Part shown: positions 23,701 through 31,837 of the stretch, piece after piece
Position numbering within the stretch: the stretch's first letter is position 1
Layout: each line of letters begins with the position of its first letter
Assembly: GCA_002013415.1 (NCBI GenBank)
Contig: MAEX01000031.1
Span: 1 to 36,838 of the forward strand
Direction: 5' to 3'
Source: Mycobacterium sp. D16Q14
Lineage (GTDB): Bacteria > Actinomycetota > Actinomycetes > Mycobacteriales > Mycobacteriaceae
DNA: 36,838 nucleotides
Made by a program: the position numbers and the translations under genes
Notes under the pieces: model-generated
Seen by the model: only the letters and a program-made list of their open reading frames with translations
Database searches by the model: none
Told to the model about the DNA's origin: nothing

Positions 23701-26700
23701 GTCGACTGGAGCCCTTGGTAGCCGGCGAGCGGCCGGAGGTGATGCCCCTGTCTTTTGCGCAGAGCCGACTCTGGTTCATCGACCAATTGCATGGTCCTTC
23801 ACCGGTTTACAATCTGGCGGTGGGGCTGCGCCTGCAGGGGCCCCTTGATGAGGATGCCCTTGGCTCGGCGTTCGTGGACGTGCTGAATCGCCATGAGAGC
23901 CTGCGCACGCTGTTCCCGGCGGTCGACGGGAAACCGCAGCAACTGGTCGTCGCGGCCGAGGAGATCGAATTCGGCTGGGACGTTGTGGATGCGTCCGGAT
24001 GGCCGGCAGGCCGACTGGAAGAATCGATTGCGGATTCGGCGCGGCACAGTTTCAACCTCTCGACTGAGATCCCGGTGAGAGCAAGGCTTTTCCGCACTGC
24101 CGAGGATGATCACGTATTGGTGGCGGTGGTGCACCATATCGCCGCAGACGGTTGGTCGGTTACCCCACTGGTCGCCGACCTGGGTGTGGCCTACGCCAGT
24201 CGGCATGCGGGGCAGGCCCCCGATTGGAAGCCATTGGCCGTCCAATACGCCGATTACACACTGTGGCAGCGCGCGCAGCTGGGCGTGCTGGATGACAGCG
24301 AGAGCCGCATCTCCCGGCAATTGACCTACTGGGAAGAAGCGCTGGCCGAGATGCCCGAGCGTTTGGCGCTGCCGACCGACCGGCCGTATCCATTGGTGGC
24401 TGATCAACGTGGCTCCAGGGTGGACGTGACCTGGCCTGCGGATCTGCAGCAGCAGGTCAATCGATTGGCCCGGGAACACAACGCGACGAGTTTCATGGTC
24501 ATGCAGGCGGCCCTCGCTGTGCTGTTCTCCAAGCTCAGCGCGAGTTCTGATGTGGCGGTGGGATTCCCGATCGCCGGACGTCGCGACCCGGCGCTCGATG
24601 AACTGGTCGGGTTTTTCGTCAATACGTTGGTGCTGCGGGTCGACCTAGCAGGGGACCCTAGTGTCACCGAGGTGTTGGCTCAGGTGCGGGCACGCAGTTT
24701 GGGCGCTTTCGAGAATCAGGACGTGCCATTCGAGGTGCTCGTCGAGCGATTGAATCCGGCCAGGTCGCTGACCCATCACCCCTTGGTGCAGGTGATGCTG
24801 GCTTGGCAGAACGTGCCCGGACAGATAGGCGACTCTCGCGGCGGAGTGGCGTTGGCAGACCTGCGGCTCACCCAGTTACCGCTGGGTACTCACTCGGCCC
24901 GCATGGATCTGTCGTTTTCATTGTCCGAGTCTTGGACCGAATCAGGCGATGCCGCCGGGATTTTGGGGACGGTGGAGTTTCGCACCGATGTGTTCGACAC
25001 GGGCAGTGTCGAGACTCTGATCGATCGGTTGCAACGGGTGCTCGAGGCGATGACTGCCGACGACACCCGGCCGTTGTCGGCGATCGACGTGTTGGATGTC
25101 GAGGAGCTCGCTCAGTTGGATGGCTGGGGCAATCGGGCAGAGTTGGGCAGGCCCGAGACCCCGGTGTCGATCCCCGCGTTGTTCGCGCAGCAGGTCGCTC
25201 GGGTGCCGGGGGCGGTGGCGGTCTGTTTCGACGGCAGTCATCTGTCCTACCAGGAACTGGATGAGGCATCGAACAGATTGGCGCACTTGCTTATCCAGTA
25301 TGGCGTGGGCCCTGGAGAGCGAGTGGCCCTGCTGTTCTCGCGGTCGATTGAGGCGATCGTGTCGATCCTCGCGGTCCTCAAGACCGGTGCGGCCTATGTG
25401 CCGATCGATCCGGCGGTGCCGGATACACGGCTGGAGTTCGTGGTCGCGGACGCCGAGCCGGTAGTCGCGGTGACCACCGCCGATCTGGTGAATCGGTTGG
25501 ATGGGTACGGGGTCGTTGTCATGGACATTGATGACCCGGCGCTTGATGCTCAGCCGGCCGGCGTGCCGTCGGTGGGACCGACGGCCGCAGATGTCGCCTA
25601 CGTGATCTATACCTCGGGGACAACCGGTGTGCCCAAAGGTGTTGCCATTCCGCATCGGAATGTGACTCGTCTACTGCGAGCGCTTGATGCCGACCTCGAG
25701 TTGTCGGCGGGCCAGGTGTGGGCGCAGAGCCATTCGCTAGCTTTCGACTTCTCGGTGTGGGAGATCTTTGGCGCCCTGCTGCATGGTGGGCGGCTGGTGG
25801 TTGTGTCCGAATCGGTGGTGCGGTCACCCGAAGAGTTCCATGCTCTGTTGGTCGATGAGCAGGTCAGCGTGTTGAGCCAGACGCCGTCGGCGTTCTACGC
25901 GCTGCAGACGGTGGATGCGATGGCCGCCGAGTCCGCGGGCCAGCTCGGTGTCGAGGTGGTGGTGTTCGGAGGGGAGGCGTTGGAACCGCAGCGTTTGAAG
26001 CCGTGGCGGGACCGGCATCCGGTGTTACCACGATTGATCAATATGTACGGGATCACCGAAACGACGGTGCATGCCTCGTTCCGTGAAATCACGGCCGCCG
26101 ATCTTGAGAGCACGGTCAGCCCGATCGGTGTGCCGCTGGCCCATCTCGGGTTTTCCGTGCTGGATGGATGGTTGCGGCCGGTACCGGTCGGTGTGGTTGG
26201 CGAGTTGTACGTGGCGGGTGCTGGTTTGGGCCATGGTTATGTGGGCAGGACCGGCTTGACCGCCTCGCGGTTTGTGGCTTGCCCGTTTGGGACGCCGGGG
26301 TCGCGGATGTACCGCACCGGGGACTTGATGTGCTGGGGGCAGGACGGCCAGCTGCAGTATGCGGGGCGCGCCGATGAGCAGGTGAAGGTCCGCGGACATC
26401 GCATTGAGCTCGGTGAAATCCATTCGGCGTTAATGGATCTGGATGGGGTTGAGCAGGCGGTTGTGATTGCCCGGGAAGATCGTCCGGGTGATAAGCGTCT
26501 GGTCGGCTACATCACTGGTACCGCCGACTCGGGCAAGATCCGCGCCCAGCTGGCCGAGTGTCTCCCGAACTACATGGTGCCTGCCGCCGTGGTCGCCTTG
26601 GCGGCCTTGCCATTGACGGTCAACGGCAAGATCGATAAGAAGGCCCTGCCCGCACCGGAATACACCGATGTCGATCACTATCGGGCCCCCGCCACCCTTG

Positions 26701-29700
26701 TCGAGGAGATTCTGGCTGGCATCTACGCGCAGGTTCTGGGTCTGGACCGGGTTGGCGTCGACGATTCATTCTTCGACCTCGGTGGGGACAGCATTTCCGC
26801 CATCCAGGTGGTGTGGCGGGCTCATGGCGCCGGCCTGGTCGGTCGGCCGCGCGATATCTTCGTGCAGCAGACCGTGGCCCGGCTGGCACGGGTGGTCAGG
26901 ATGGCGGACACCACCGGCGGTGTGGTCGACGAGGGCCTCGGGTCAGTGGTGGCAACCCCGATAATGCAGTGGTTGAAGGGGATTGACGGCCCGATTGACG
27001 AGTTCAACCAGACCGTGGTGCTGCAATCACCCACAGGTGTCACCGAGGCGGCCGTTGTCATCATGCTGCAGGCCTTGCTGGATCGACACGGCATGTTGCG
27101 GCTGCGTGCCCAGGGTGACGATGCCGGGGGCTGGTCGTTGACGGTGCCCGAGCCGGGCACGGTCGACGCGCATGAGTGTCTGCAATCGGTGGACACATTG
27201 ACCGATGAGGCGGTGGTGGCGGCGCGGTCGCGGTTGAACCCGGCGGCCGGGGTGATGCTGCGCGCGCTATGGGTAACTGCCAGCAGCCAGCTGGTGTTGA
27301 TCGTTCACCATCTGGCCGTCGACGGGGTGTCGTGGCGGATTCTTTTGGAGGACTTGACCATCGCCTCTACGCAGCTGCGTGGTGGGCAAGAGGTGCTGCT
27401 GCCGCCGGCGGGAACATCGTTCCAGCGGTGGGCCGACCGGCTGGCCAAACACGCGCGCCAGCCCGCCGTAGTGCGTGAGGCGGATGCGTGGCGGCGGGTG
27501 GGGGCGATCCCCTCGGCCCTGGCTGCTCCGCAACCGGCTGAGGATACGTTTGCCACGGCCGGATACCTCACCGAGTTTCTCGATGCCGAGACAACGCACA
27601 TGCTCCTTGGTGAGGTGCCGGCGGCATTTCACACCGGGGTACACGAGATCTTGTTGATCGCCTTTGCCTTGGCGTGGGCACAGCATTTGGGAACCGGCGG
27701 TGCTCCGATCGCCATTGATGTCGAGGGCCATGGACGCCAGGAGGAATTGGCGGACCCGGAGGGAGCCGCGGATCGCAGTATCGACCTGTCGCGCACGGTG
27801 GGGTGGTTCACCACCAAGTACCCGGTGTCGTTGGCGGTCGGTGGGTTGCGCTGGACGCAGGTGGTGGCCGGAGACACGGCGCTGGGAACGGTCATCAAAG
27901 ATGCCAAGGAGCAGCTTCGTGGTCTACCCGACGGCCTGACCTACGGTCTGCTGCGCTACCTCAACCCCGATGTGGATCTGCCCGCATCCGACCCGGCAAT
28001 CGGGTTCAACTATCTCGGGCGGTTGGGGGCTCCGGCGGCCTACGCCTCCGGAGATGTATGGCGCTTCAGTCAAGAAGGCTTGTCCCTGACTGGCGCCGCC
28101 GGGGCGATGCCCATCGCGCTGCCGCACACCGTGGAGCTCAATGCCGTCACCATCGACACGGACACCGGCCCGCATCTGAACGCCACCTGGACCTGGGCGC
28201 CGACCGCACTGGATCGCATGGCGGTCGCCCGGATCAACCGGCTGTGGTTTGACGCGCTGGCCGGAATCTGCGCGTATGTACGAAGGGGCGGAGGCGGATT
28301 GACGCCGTCCGATATCGTCCCCGCCCGGCTCAGCCAGCAGCAGATCGATGGGCTGCAGAATCAATTCCCGATCGCCGACGTGCTACCGCTGACCCCCTTG
28401 CAGCAGGGTCTGCTCTATCACGCGGGTATCGCGAACAGCTCGGGCGACGATGTGTATGCGGTGCAGTTCGATATCGCGATGAGCGGCTCGCTCGACGCGG
28501 AGCGGCTCGGCGATGCGGTGCAGGCGGTGGTCGGAAGGCATCCGCACCTGGCGGCTCGCTTCTCCGAACAGTTCGAGCATCCGGTGCAAATAATTCCTGC
28601 CGATCCCACAGCTCCCTGGCGATACATCGAGTTGGACACCGACAGAGCCGATCTGGATGTCAATGAGCAGATCGAACAGATATGCGCCGCCGAACGCGCC
28701 GCGGTCTGCGATCTCGCCGAGCAGCCGGCGTTCCGGGCTGTGCTCATCCGTATCGCGGACGACCGGCATCGGTTTGTGCTCACCAATCACCACATCGTGC
28801 TCGATGGCTGGTCCATGCCGATTCTCATGCAGGAGATTTTCGCCGGCTATCACGGGCTGCGACTGCCCCCGGCCGCGTCGTACCGCAGCTTCGTGACCTG
28901 GCTGTCCGAACGTGATCACGACGCTGCGCATGCGGCTTGGCGTCGGGCGTTGGACGGTTTTCACACGCCCGTTCTCGTTGGCCCGCAGCAGAAGTTGCAG
29001 TTTGGACGGCGAAGTGTCGATTCGTTTAGGGTGCCTTCCAAGACCACGCGTGCGCTCACCAAGCTGGCGCGCTCGCACCAGACCACCGTCAACATCGTGC
29101 TGCAGGGCGCGTGGGCGTTGCTGCTGAGTTCGGTAACCGGCCAGCACGATATCGCCTTCGGTTCGACAGTCTCGGGACGGCCGGCCGAGGTGCTCGGTGC
29201 GGAATCGATGGTGGGACTGTTGATCAACACGGTGCCGGTGCGGGCGACCGTCGCCGCGGATACCACTACCTCAGATCTGTTGCATCAGTTGCAGAGTGCG
29301 CATAACGACACTCTCGATCACCAGCATCTGGCGCTTAGTGACATTCACCGCATTACCGGTCAGGAGAGACTGTTCGACACCGTTTTCGTCTACGAGAACT
29401 ATCCGACCGATACGGGGACGAAGTCGGAGATCGACGGTTTAGCCATCACAGGTTTCAGCAGTCGCGACTACTACCATTATCCGATCGCCGTGCAGGCCGG
29501 CCCCGGCCGTGAATTGGACCTTCGGGTTCAGTACGACATGGATGTGTTCGACGCGGACAGCATTGAAGAGCTGATCGAGCGGTTCATACAGGTGCTGGTG
29601 TGGATGACCTCGCACCCGGGGCGCACGTTGTCGTCCCTGAACCTATCGGACAAGACCGGGCGCACGCGGTGGAGCGGGTGGATCAACCGGACCGCACCGC

Positions 29701-29987
29701 CGGCTGGGGTTTCGGTTGGCGACGTCAGCGAGACCAACGGCGCCTATTGCCCCCCGGCTAGCTTGAACGAGCAGATCCTGGCCAGCATCTTCGCTCATGT
29801 GCTGGGTGTGGACCGGGTCGGGGTTGAAGAGTCGTTCTTTGACCTGGGTGGCAATTCGCTTGGGGCGATGCGTGTGGTCGCCGCGATCAACACGGCCCTG
29901 GACGTGAACCTGACGATGCTCGCGTTGTTCGATGCGCCATCGGTCAGAAGCCTGGCCCAGCAGTTGGCGAACTGTCCCACTCGATGA
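21828..29987 (+). CDS. Multimodular non-ribosomal peptide synthetase, second subunit
   Basis: Protein of 2719 residues continuing the assembly line: A-T, C-A-T-E, C-T. It begins with the last part of a C-A linker (RRLLSMD...DVWGNRA), so the first module lacks its own C domain and must use the C domain ending the upstream protein. Both A domains have Thr-like pockets (DFWSIGMVH and DFWSVGMVH). One E domain follows the second. The last module has no A domain and no release domain follows. The GTG start is chosen because it has a well-spaced GGGGAGG and overlaps the upstream stop; an in-frame ATG 10 codons later has no comparable site. The gene is followed after 16 nt by a methyltransferase gene with AGGAGGA, suggesting one operon. 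An MbtH-like partner, often needed by such A domains, is not in the window. Confidence 0.97.
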   Translation: MKADASRRLLSMDLGDTDERTELDVWGNRAALDRPVTSMSIPALFAEQVARHPGAVAASFGGSHVSYRGLDEASDRLAYWLLSHGVGAGQRVALLFSRSVEAVVAILGVLKTGASYVPIDPSVPDARLEFVLADAEPLVAVTTSDLASRLNGRGLVVIDVGDVPADTETAAVDGRPTLVTPGGDDIAYVIYTSGTTGVPKGVAIAHHNVTRLIEAIDDELELSPGQVWSQCHSLAFDFSVWEIFGALLHGGRLVVVSDSVVRSPEQFHALLVDEHVNVLSQTPSAFYALQALDATRPNGRQLDLAAVIFGGEALEPQRLRGWFEGHPGSPRLINMYGITETTVHASFRQIVAGDVDGADSPIGVPLGHLAFAVLDDWMQPVAVDVVGELYVAGAALGYGYLGRAPLTTTRFVACPFGEPGTRMYRTGDLVCWGSDGQLRYLGRADEQVKIRGHRIELGEIQSVLLGFEGVDQAVVIAREDRPGDRRLVAYITGTADPVVLRDGLSDRLPSYMVPVAVVTLRGFPLTVNGKLDKSALPAPEYRSIDQYRAPANPTEEILAGIYAQVLGLDRVGIDDSFFDLGGDSLLAMRLVAALNRSMDAGLEERAVFDAPTVAQLMLRIGGDERRLEPLVAGERPEVMPLSFAQSRLWFIDQLHGPSPVYNLAVGLRLQGPLDEDALGSAFVDVLNRHESLRTLFPAVDGKPQQLVVAAEEIEFGWDVVDASGWPAGRLEESIADSARHSFNLSTEIPVRARLFRTAEDDHVLVAVVHHIAADGWSVTPLVADLGVAYASRHAGQAPDWKPLAVQYADYTLWQRAQLGVLDDSESRISRQLTYWEEALAEMPERLALPTDRPYPLVADQRGSRVDVTWPADLQQQVNRLAREHNATSFMVMQAALAVLFSKLSASSDVAVGFPIAGRRDPALDELVGFFVNTLVLRVDLAGDPSVTEVLAQVRARSLGAFENQDVPFEVLVERLNPARSLTHHPLVQVMLAWQNVPGQIGDSRGGVALADLRLTQLPLGTHSARMDLSFSLSESWTESGDAAGILGTVEFRTDVFDTGSVETLIDRLQRVLEAMTADDTRPLSAIDVLDVEELAQLDGWGNRAELGRPETPVSIPALFAQQVARVPGAVAVCFDGSHLSYQELDEASNRLAHLLIQYGVGPGERVALLFSRSIEAIVSILAVLKTGAAYVPIDPAVPDTRLEFVVADAEPVVAVTTADLVNRLDGYGVVVMDIDDPALDAQPAGVPSVGPTAADVAYVIYTSGTTGVPKGVAIPHRNVTRLLRALDADLELSAGQVWAQSHSLAFDFSVWEIFGALLHGGRLVVVSESVVRSPEEFHALLVDEQVSVLSQTPSAFYALQTVDAMAAESAGQLGVEVVVFGGEALEPQRLKPWRDRHPVLPRLINMYGITETTVHASFREITAADLESTVSPIGVPLAHLGFSVLDGWLRPVPVGVVGELYVAGAGLGHGYVGRTGLTASRFVACPFGTPGSRMYRTGDLMCWGQDGQLQYAGRADEQVKVRGHRIELGEIHSALMDLDGVEQAVVIAREDRPGDKRLVGYITGTADSGKIRAQLAECLPNYMVPAAVVALAALPLTVNGKIDKKALPAPEYTDVDHYRAPATLVEEILAGIYAQVLGLDRVGVDDSFFDLGGDSISAIQVVWRAHGAGLVGRPRDIFVQQTVARLARVVRMADTTGGVVDEGLGSVVATPIMQWLKGIDGPIDEFNQTVVLQSPTGVTEAAVVIMLQALLDRHGMLRLRAQGDDAGGWSLTVPEPGTVDAHECLQSVDTLTDEAVVAARSRLNPAAGVMLRALWVTASSQLVLIVHHLAVDGVSWRILLEDLTIASTQLRGGQEVLLPPAGTSFQRWADRLAKHARQPAVVREADAWRRVGAIPSALAAPQPAEDTFATAGYLTEFLDAETTHMLLGEVPAAFHTGVHEILLIAFALAWAQHLGTGGAPIAIDVEGHGRQEELADPEGAADRSIDLSRTVGWFTTKYPVSLAVGGLRWTQVVAGDTALGTVIKDAKEQLRGLPDGLTYGLLRYLNPDVDLPASDPAIGFNYLGRLGAPAAYASGDVWRFSQEGLSLTGAAGAMPIALPHTVELNAVTIDTDTGPHLNATWTWAPTALDRMAVARINRLWFDALAGICAYVRRGGGGLTPSDIVPARLSQQQIDGLQNQFPIADVLPLTPLQQGLLYHAGIANSSGDDVYAVQFDIAMSGSLDAERLGDAVQAVVGRHPHLAARFSEQFEHPVQIIPADPTAPWRYIELDTDRADLDVNEQIEQICAAERAAVCDLAEQPAFRAVLIRIADDRHRFVLTNHHIVLDGWSMPILMQEIFAGYHGLRLPPAASYRSFVTWLSERDHDAAHAAWRRALDGFHTPVLVGPQQKLQFGRRSVDSFRVPSKTTRALTKLARSHQTTVNIVLQGAWALLLSSVTGQHDIAFGSTVSGRPAEVLGAESMVGLLINTVPVRATVAADTTTSDLLHQLQSAHNDTLDHQHLALSDIHRITGQERLFDTVFVYENYPTDTGTKSEIDGLAITGFSSRDYYHYPIAVQAGPGRELDLRVQYDMDVFDADSIEELIERFIQVLVWMTSHPGRTLSSLNLSDKTGRTRWSGWINRTAPPAGVSVGDVSETNGAYCPPASLNEQILASIFAHVLGVDRVGVEESFFDLGGNSLGAMRVVAAINTALDVNLTMLALFDAPSVRSLAQQLANCPTR
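23701..28360 (+). other. NRPS module h: C(LCL)-A-T-E, Thr-like, epimerising
   Basis: The C domain has HHIAADG at 24132-24152. The A pocket reads D-F-W-S-V-G-M-V-H, again Thr-type; the A domain is very similar to that of module g. The carrier has LGGDSI (serine 26790-26792). The E domain has HHLAVDGVSW at 27306-27335, TVGWFTTKYPV and FNYLGR. Epimerisation at the alpha carbon of L-Thr gives D-allo-Thr, the residue that carries sugars in mycobacterial glycopeptidolipids. Confidence 0.88.
28361..29984 (+). other. NRPS terminal module i: C(DCL)-T, no A domain
   Basis: A complete-looking C domain (HHIVLDG at 28788-28808) is followed not by an A domain but, after about 24 residues, by a carrier domain with LGGNSL (serine 29856-29858). 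The remnant of the normal C-A linker (WSGWINRT) is joined almost directly to the normal A-T linker (PPASLNEQILASIFAHVLG) at about 29660-29770. This looks like clean loss of a whole A domain. The gene ends right after the carrier, with no thioesterase or reductase. The C domain shares DLLHQLQSAHNDTL and DIHRITGQ with that of module b. Confidence 0.88.
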
Positions 29988-30003
29988 GTGAACAGGAGGA
30001 TCA

Positions 30004-30678
30004 GTGAAGGCCATTGCGCGGGTGTTGGGGCTAGGGATCGTCGAACTTGCCGTGTTCGGCGCGGTACTGTTCTTGCTCGCGGGAACCCTCGACTACTGGC
30101 AGGTGTGGGTCTTTCTGGTGGTGTTCGCCCTGTCGACATGGGTACCCACCGTGTATCTGCAGCAGGTCAATCCGGCTGCGCACCAACGGCGTAAGCACGC
30201 GGGGCCGGTGGCAGAGACCCGAACGGTGCAAAAGGTCCTTATCGGCGGCTGGTACATATCGCTGGCAGCGATGGTGGTGATGAGCGCGCTGGATCATCGC
30301 TTTGGCTGGTCGTCGGTGCCATTGGCGATATGCCTCATGGGTGATGTTCTGGTGGCCGTGGGGTTGGGTGTCACGAGCCTTGTGGTCATTCAGAACAGCT
30401 TCGCGGCCTCCACCGTGCAGGTGGAGACGGGACAGACGGTCGTGTCCACTGGTCTCTACGGGCTGGTGCGCCACCCCATGTACACCGGCAATGTGATCAC
30501 CATTGTGGGTTTTCCGCTGGCGCTCGGCTCGTACTGGGGGCTGGTCTCGGTCGTCGCCGGCTTGGTCGCACTCATCGTGCGCATCCGTGACGAAGAGAGG
30601 TTGCTCGTCGATCAGTTGGATGGATACCGCGAGTACGCGCAGAAGGCGCGCTATCGCCTACTGCCGTATGTGTGGTAA
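30004..30678 (+). CDS. ICMT-like membrane methyltransferase
   Basis: Predicted integral membrane protein of 224 residues with about five hydrophobic segments (near residues 8-28, 32-50, 78-98, 106-130 and 163-190). It carries the isoprenylcysteine carboxyl methyltransferase / phospholipid methyltransferase signature: RHPMY at residues 156-160 followed by Gly, and a DEERLL motif near residue 196 after the last helix. In the family these motifs bind S-adenosylmethionine and the methyl acceptor at the membrane face. The GTG start has AGGAGGA at 29994-30000 just before it. The gene starts 16 nt after the NRPS stop on the same strand, which suggests co-transcription and a role in tailoring, export-linked modification or carboxyl methylation of the peptide. 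That role is inference; many bacterial members have unknown substrates. It ends 3 nt from the convergent next gene, so there is no room for a dedicated terminator. Confidence 0.85.
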   Translation: MKAIARVLGLGIVELAVFGAVLFLLAGTLDYWQVWVFLVVFALSTWVPTVYLQQVNPAAHQRRKHAGPVAETRTVQKVLIGGWYISLAAMVVMSALDHRFGWSSVPLAICLMGDVLVAVGLGVTSLVVIQNSFAASTVQVETGQTVVSTGLYGLVRHPMYTGNVITIVGFPLALGSYWGLVSVVAGLVALIVRIRDEERLLVDQLDGYREYAQKARYRLLPYVW

Positions 30679-30681
30679 CTC

Positions 30682-31128
30682 TTACGAAAACCATTGGGCA
30701 CGTACGAATCCTGCAAGTAAGACCGCGAACCCGCCCATTTCGCCGATAATCAGTAGGACCATCGCCACGTGCATGCCGGGGTTGGGATCCTCGAATTGAT
30801 TGTTGGTGTCGCGTAAGGCCCCGTGCACCATGTAGCTCACGATGGCTGCCAGAAAGAAGAACACCAGCACCATGGCGGCAGTGAGGTTTACCCAGCCGGG
30901 CCACGCACTCAACTCGACGAACGCCGCAGTGAGCAGGGTGGCGAACGCATAAAGCAGTGCGGCCCTATGTGCGGTATCGACGTACGGATGGGCGAGATGA
31001 TTTGGGCTCGTGACCATTTGGCGGTACTTCCACACGCCCAATCCAAGGGCGAGTAGGAAGATGAGTCCGGCCGCGAGAAGCGTTACCGCGGTGTCAGTGC
31101 TGAGCACGTATCCGGCGCTGGTCATCAC
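30682..31128 (-). CDS. Small four-helix membrane protein of unknown function
   Basis: Predicted protein of 148 residues with four hydrophobic segments (about residues 13-32, 55-75, 82-104 and 120-142). A conserved-looking hydrophilic stretch between helices 1 and 2 (HLAHPYVDTAHRAALLY) and another after helix 3 (MVHGALRDTNNQFEDPNPG) contain several His and Asp residues. I do not recognise the family. The start is one of two adjacent ATG codons with only a weak upstream GGGTCGAG. It lies 42 nt downstream of a TetR gene on the same strand and may be controlled by it, as small membrane proteins next to TetR genes often are. Confidence 0.7.
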   Translation of the reverse strand: MMTSAGYVLSTDTAVTLLAAGLIFLLALGLGVWKYRQMVTSPNHLAHPYVDTAHRAALLYAFATLLTAAFVELSAWPGWVNLTAAMVLVFFFLAAIVSYMVHGALRDTNNQFEDPNPGMHVAMVLLIIGEMGGFAVLLAGFVRAQWFS

Positions 31129-31170
31129 TCGACCCTACTGCTGTGGTGATGTCACCAACGCTGTGACCGG

Positions 31171-31830
31171 CTACTTGTCGTGCAGGTGCTCAAGGCCGGT
31201 GACAAGGAGCCCGAGTCCGAACTCGAAATCATCCTCGATCGAAACGGCCAGGGAATTCCCGATCGCGAGTGTCATCGGAAAGTTGGCCAGGTCGAGGCCC
31301 TGTACAAGCCGCATGAGGAGCGCGGGATCGGTGCTGCGGCTCCTGTGTTCGACCCCCAGCTGAGTCGCGAAACCCAGGACGTATCGACCCACAGTCGTAT
31401 ATATACGGGCCGCATCCACCGGTGAGAATCCTGCGTTCACAAACAGTGCGAGCGTGCGCTCGCGCAGCATGAAAACCTTCGGCCCGACGGGCAGTTGATC
31501 GGTGAGCAGCGCGGCGACATTCGGATGGCGTCGCATTGCATCGAACAAAGCACGTGAGGTGACGGTGCACGCGCGCTGCCAGGGGAGTTCCGCGAGTTTC
31601 CCGTCGTCGAACTCGACCTCGCCGAATACTCGATCGACGACGTAGGCGACGAGCTCAGTGCGGTTCTCGACATGCCGATAGATTGTCGCGGTCCCGGAAT
31701 CGAGCCGGCGTGCCAGCGCGCGCATGGTCAGTGCCTCGCCGCCCTCCTCGTCCACGATTCGTAGCGCCGCGTCGACGATCGAATCCATGGGTACGGGTGG
31801 GCGGCCGCGTGTTCGTCGCTCGTCCGTCAC
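31171..31830 (-). CDS. TetR-family transcriptional regulator (upstream of the membrane protein)
   Basis: Protein of 219 residues with an N-terminal TetR DNA-binding domain: a basic arm (RRTRGRPPVP), then ALTMRALARRLDSGTATIYRH, the helix-turn-helix and following helix typical of the family. The C-terminal ligand-binding part resembles the TetR/ActR type in general outline. I place the start at the GTG at 31830 (VTDERRTRGRP). A longer reading from a TTG at 31866 is possible, but that TTG is the first part of a good -35 box and lies in the operator. With the GTG start the transcript would be leaderless. Likely an autorepressor that also governs the downstream membrane protein. The effector is unknown. 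Confidence 0.88.
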   Translation of the reverse strand: MTDERRTRGRPPVPMDSIVDAALRIVDEEGGEALTMRALARRLDSGTATIYRHVENRTELVAYVVDRVFGEVEFDDGKLAELPWQRACTVTSRALFDAMRRHPNVAALLTDQLPVGPKVFMLRERTLALFVNAGFSPVDAARIYTTVGRYVLGFATQLGVEHRSRSTDPALLMRLVQGLDLANFPMTLAIGNSLAVSIEDDFEFGLGLLVTGLEHLHDK

Positions 31831-31837
31831 ACCGGCC

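Noticed and set aside
1..29987. Many long reading frames on the - strand and in other + frames across the NRPS genes (some over 300 codons).
   Set aside because: They are shadows expected from GC-rich codon use opposite a strongly supported coding frame; none has recognisable motifs.
1..29987. The glycopeptidolipid synthetase pair (mps1/mps2) as identity of the two NRPS genes.
   Set aside because: GPL needs four modules making a Phe-Thr-Ala-alaninol peptide. Here there are at least nine modules, a Lys-like pocket, and an A-less end.
1..29987. CRISPR-like or satellite repeats suggested by the periodic sequence similarity.
   Set aside because: The periodicity is that of homologous NRPS modules and follows domain borders; no short spaced repeats are seen.
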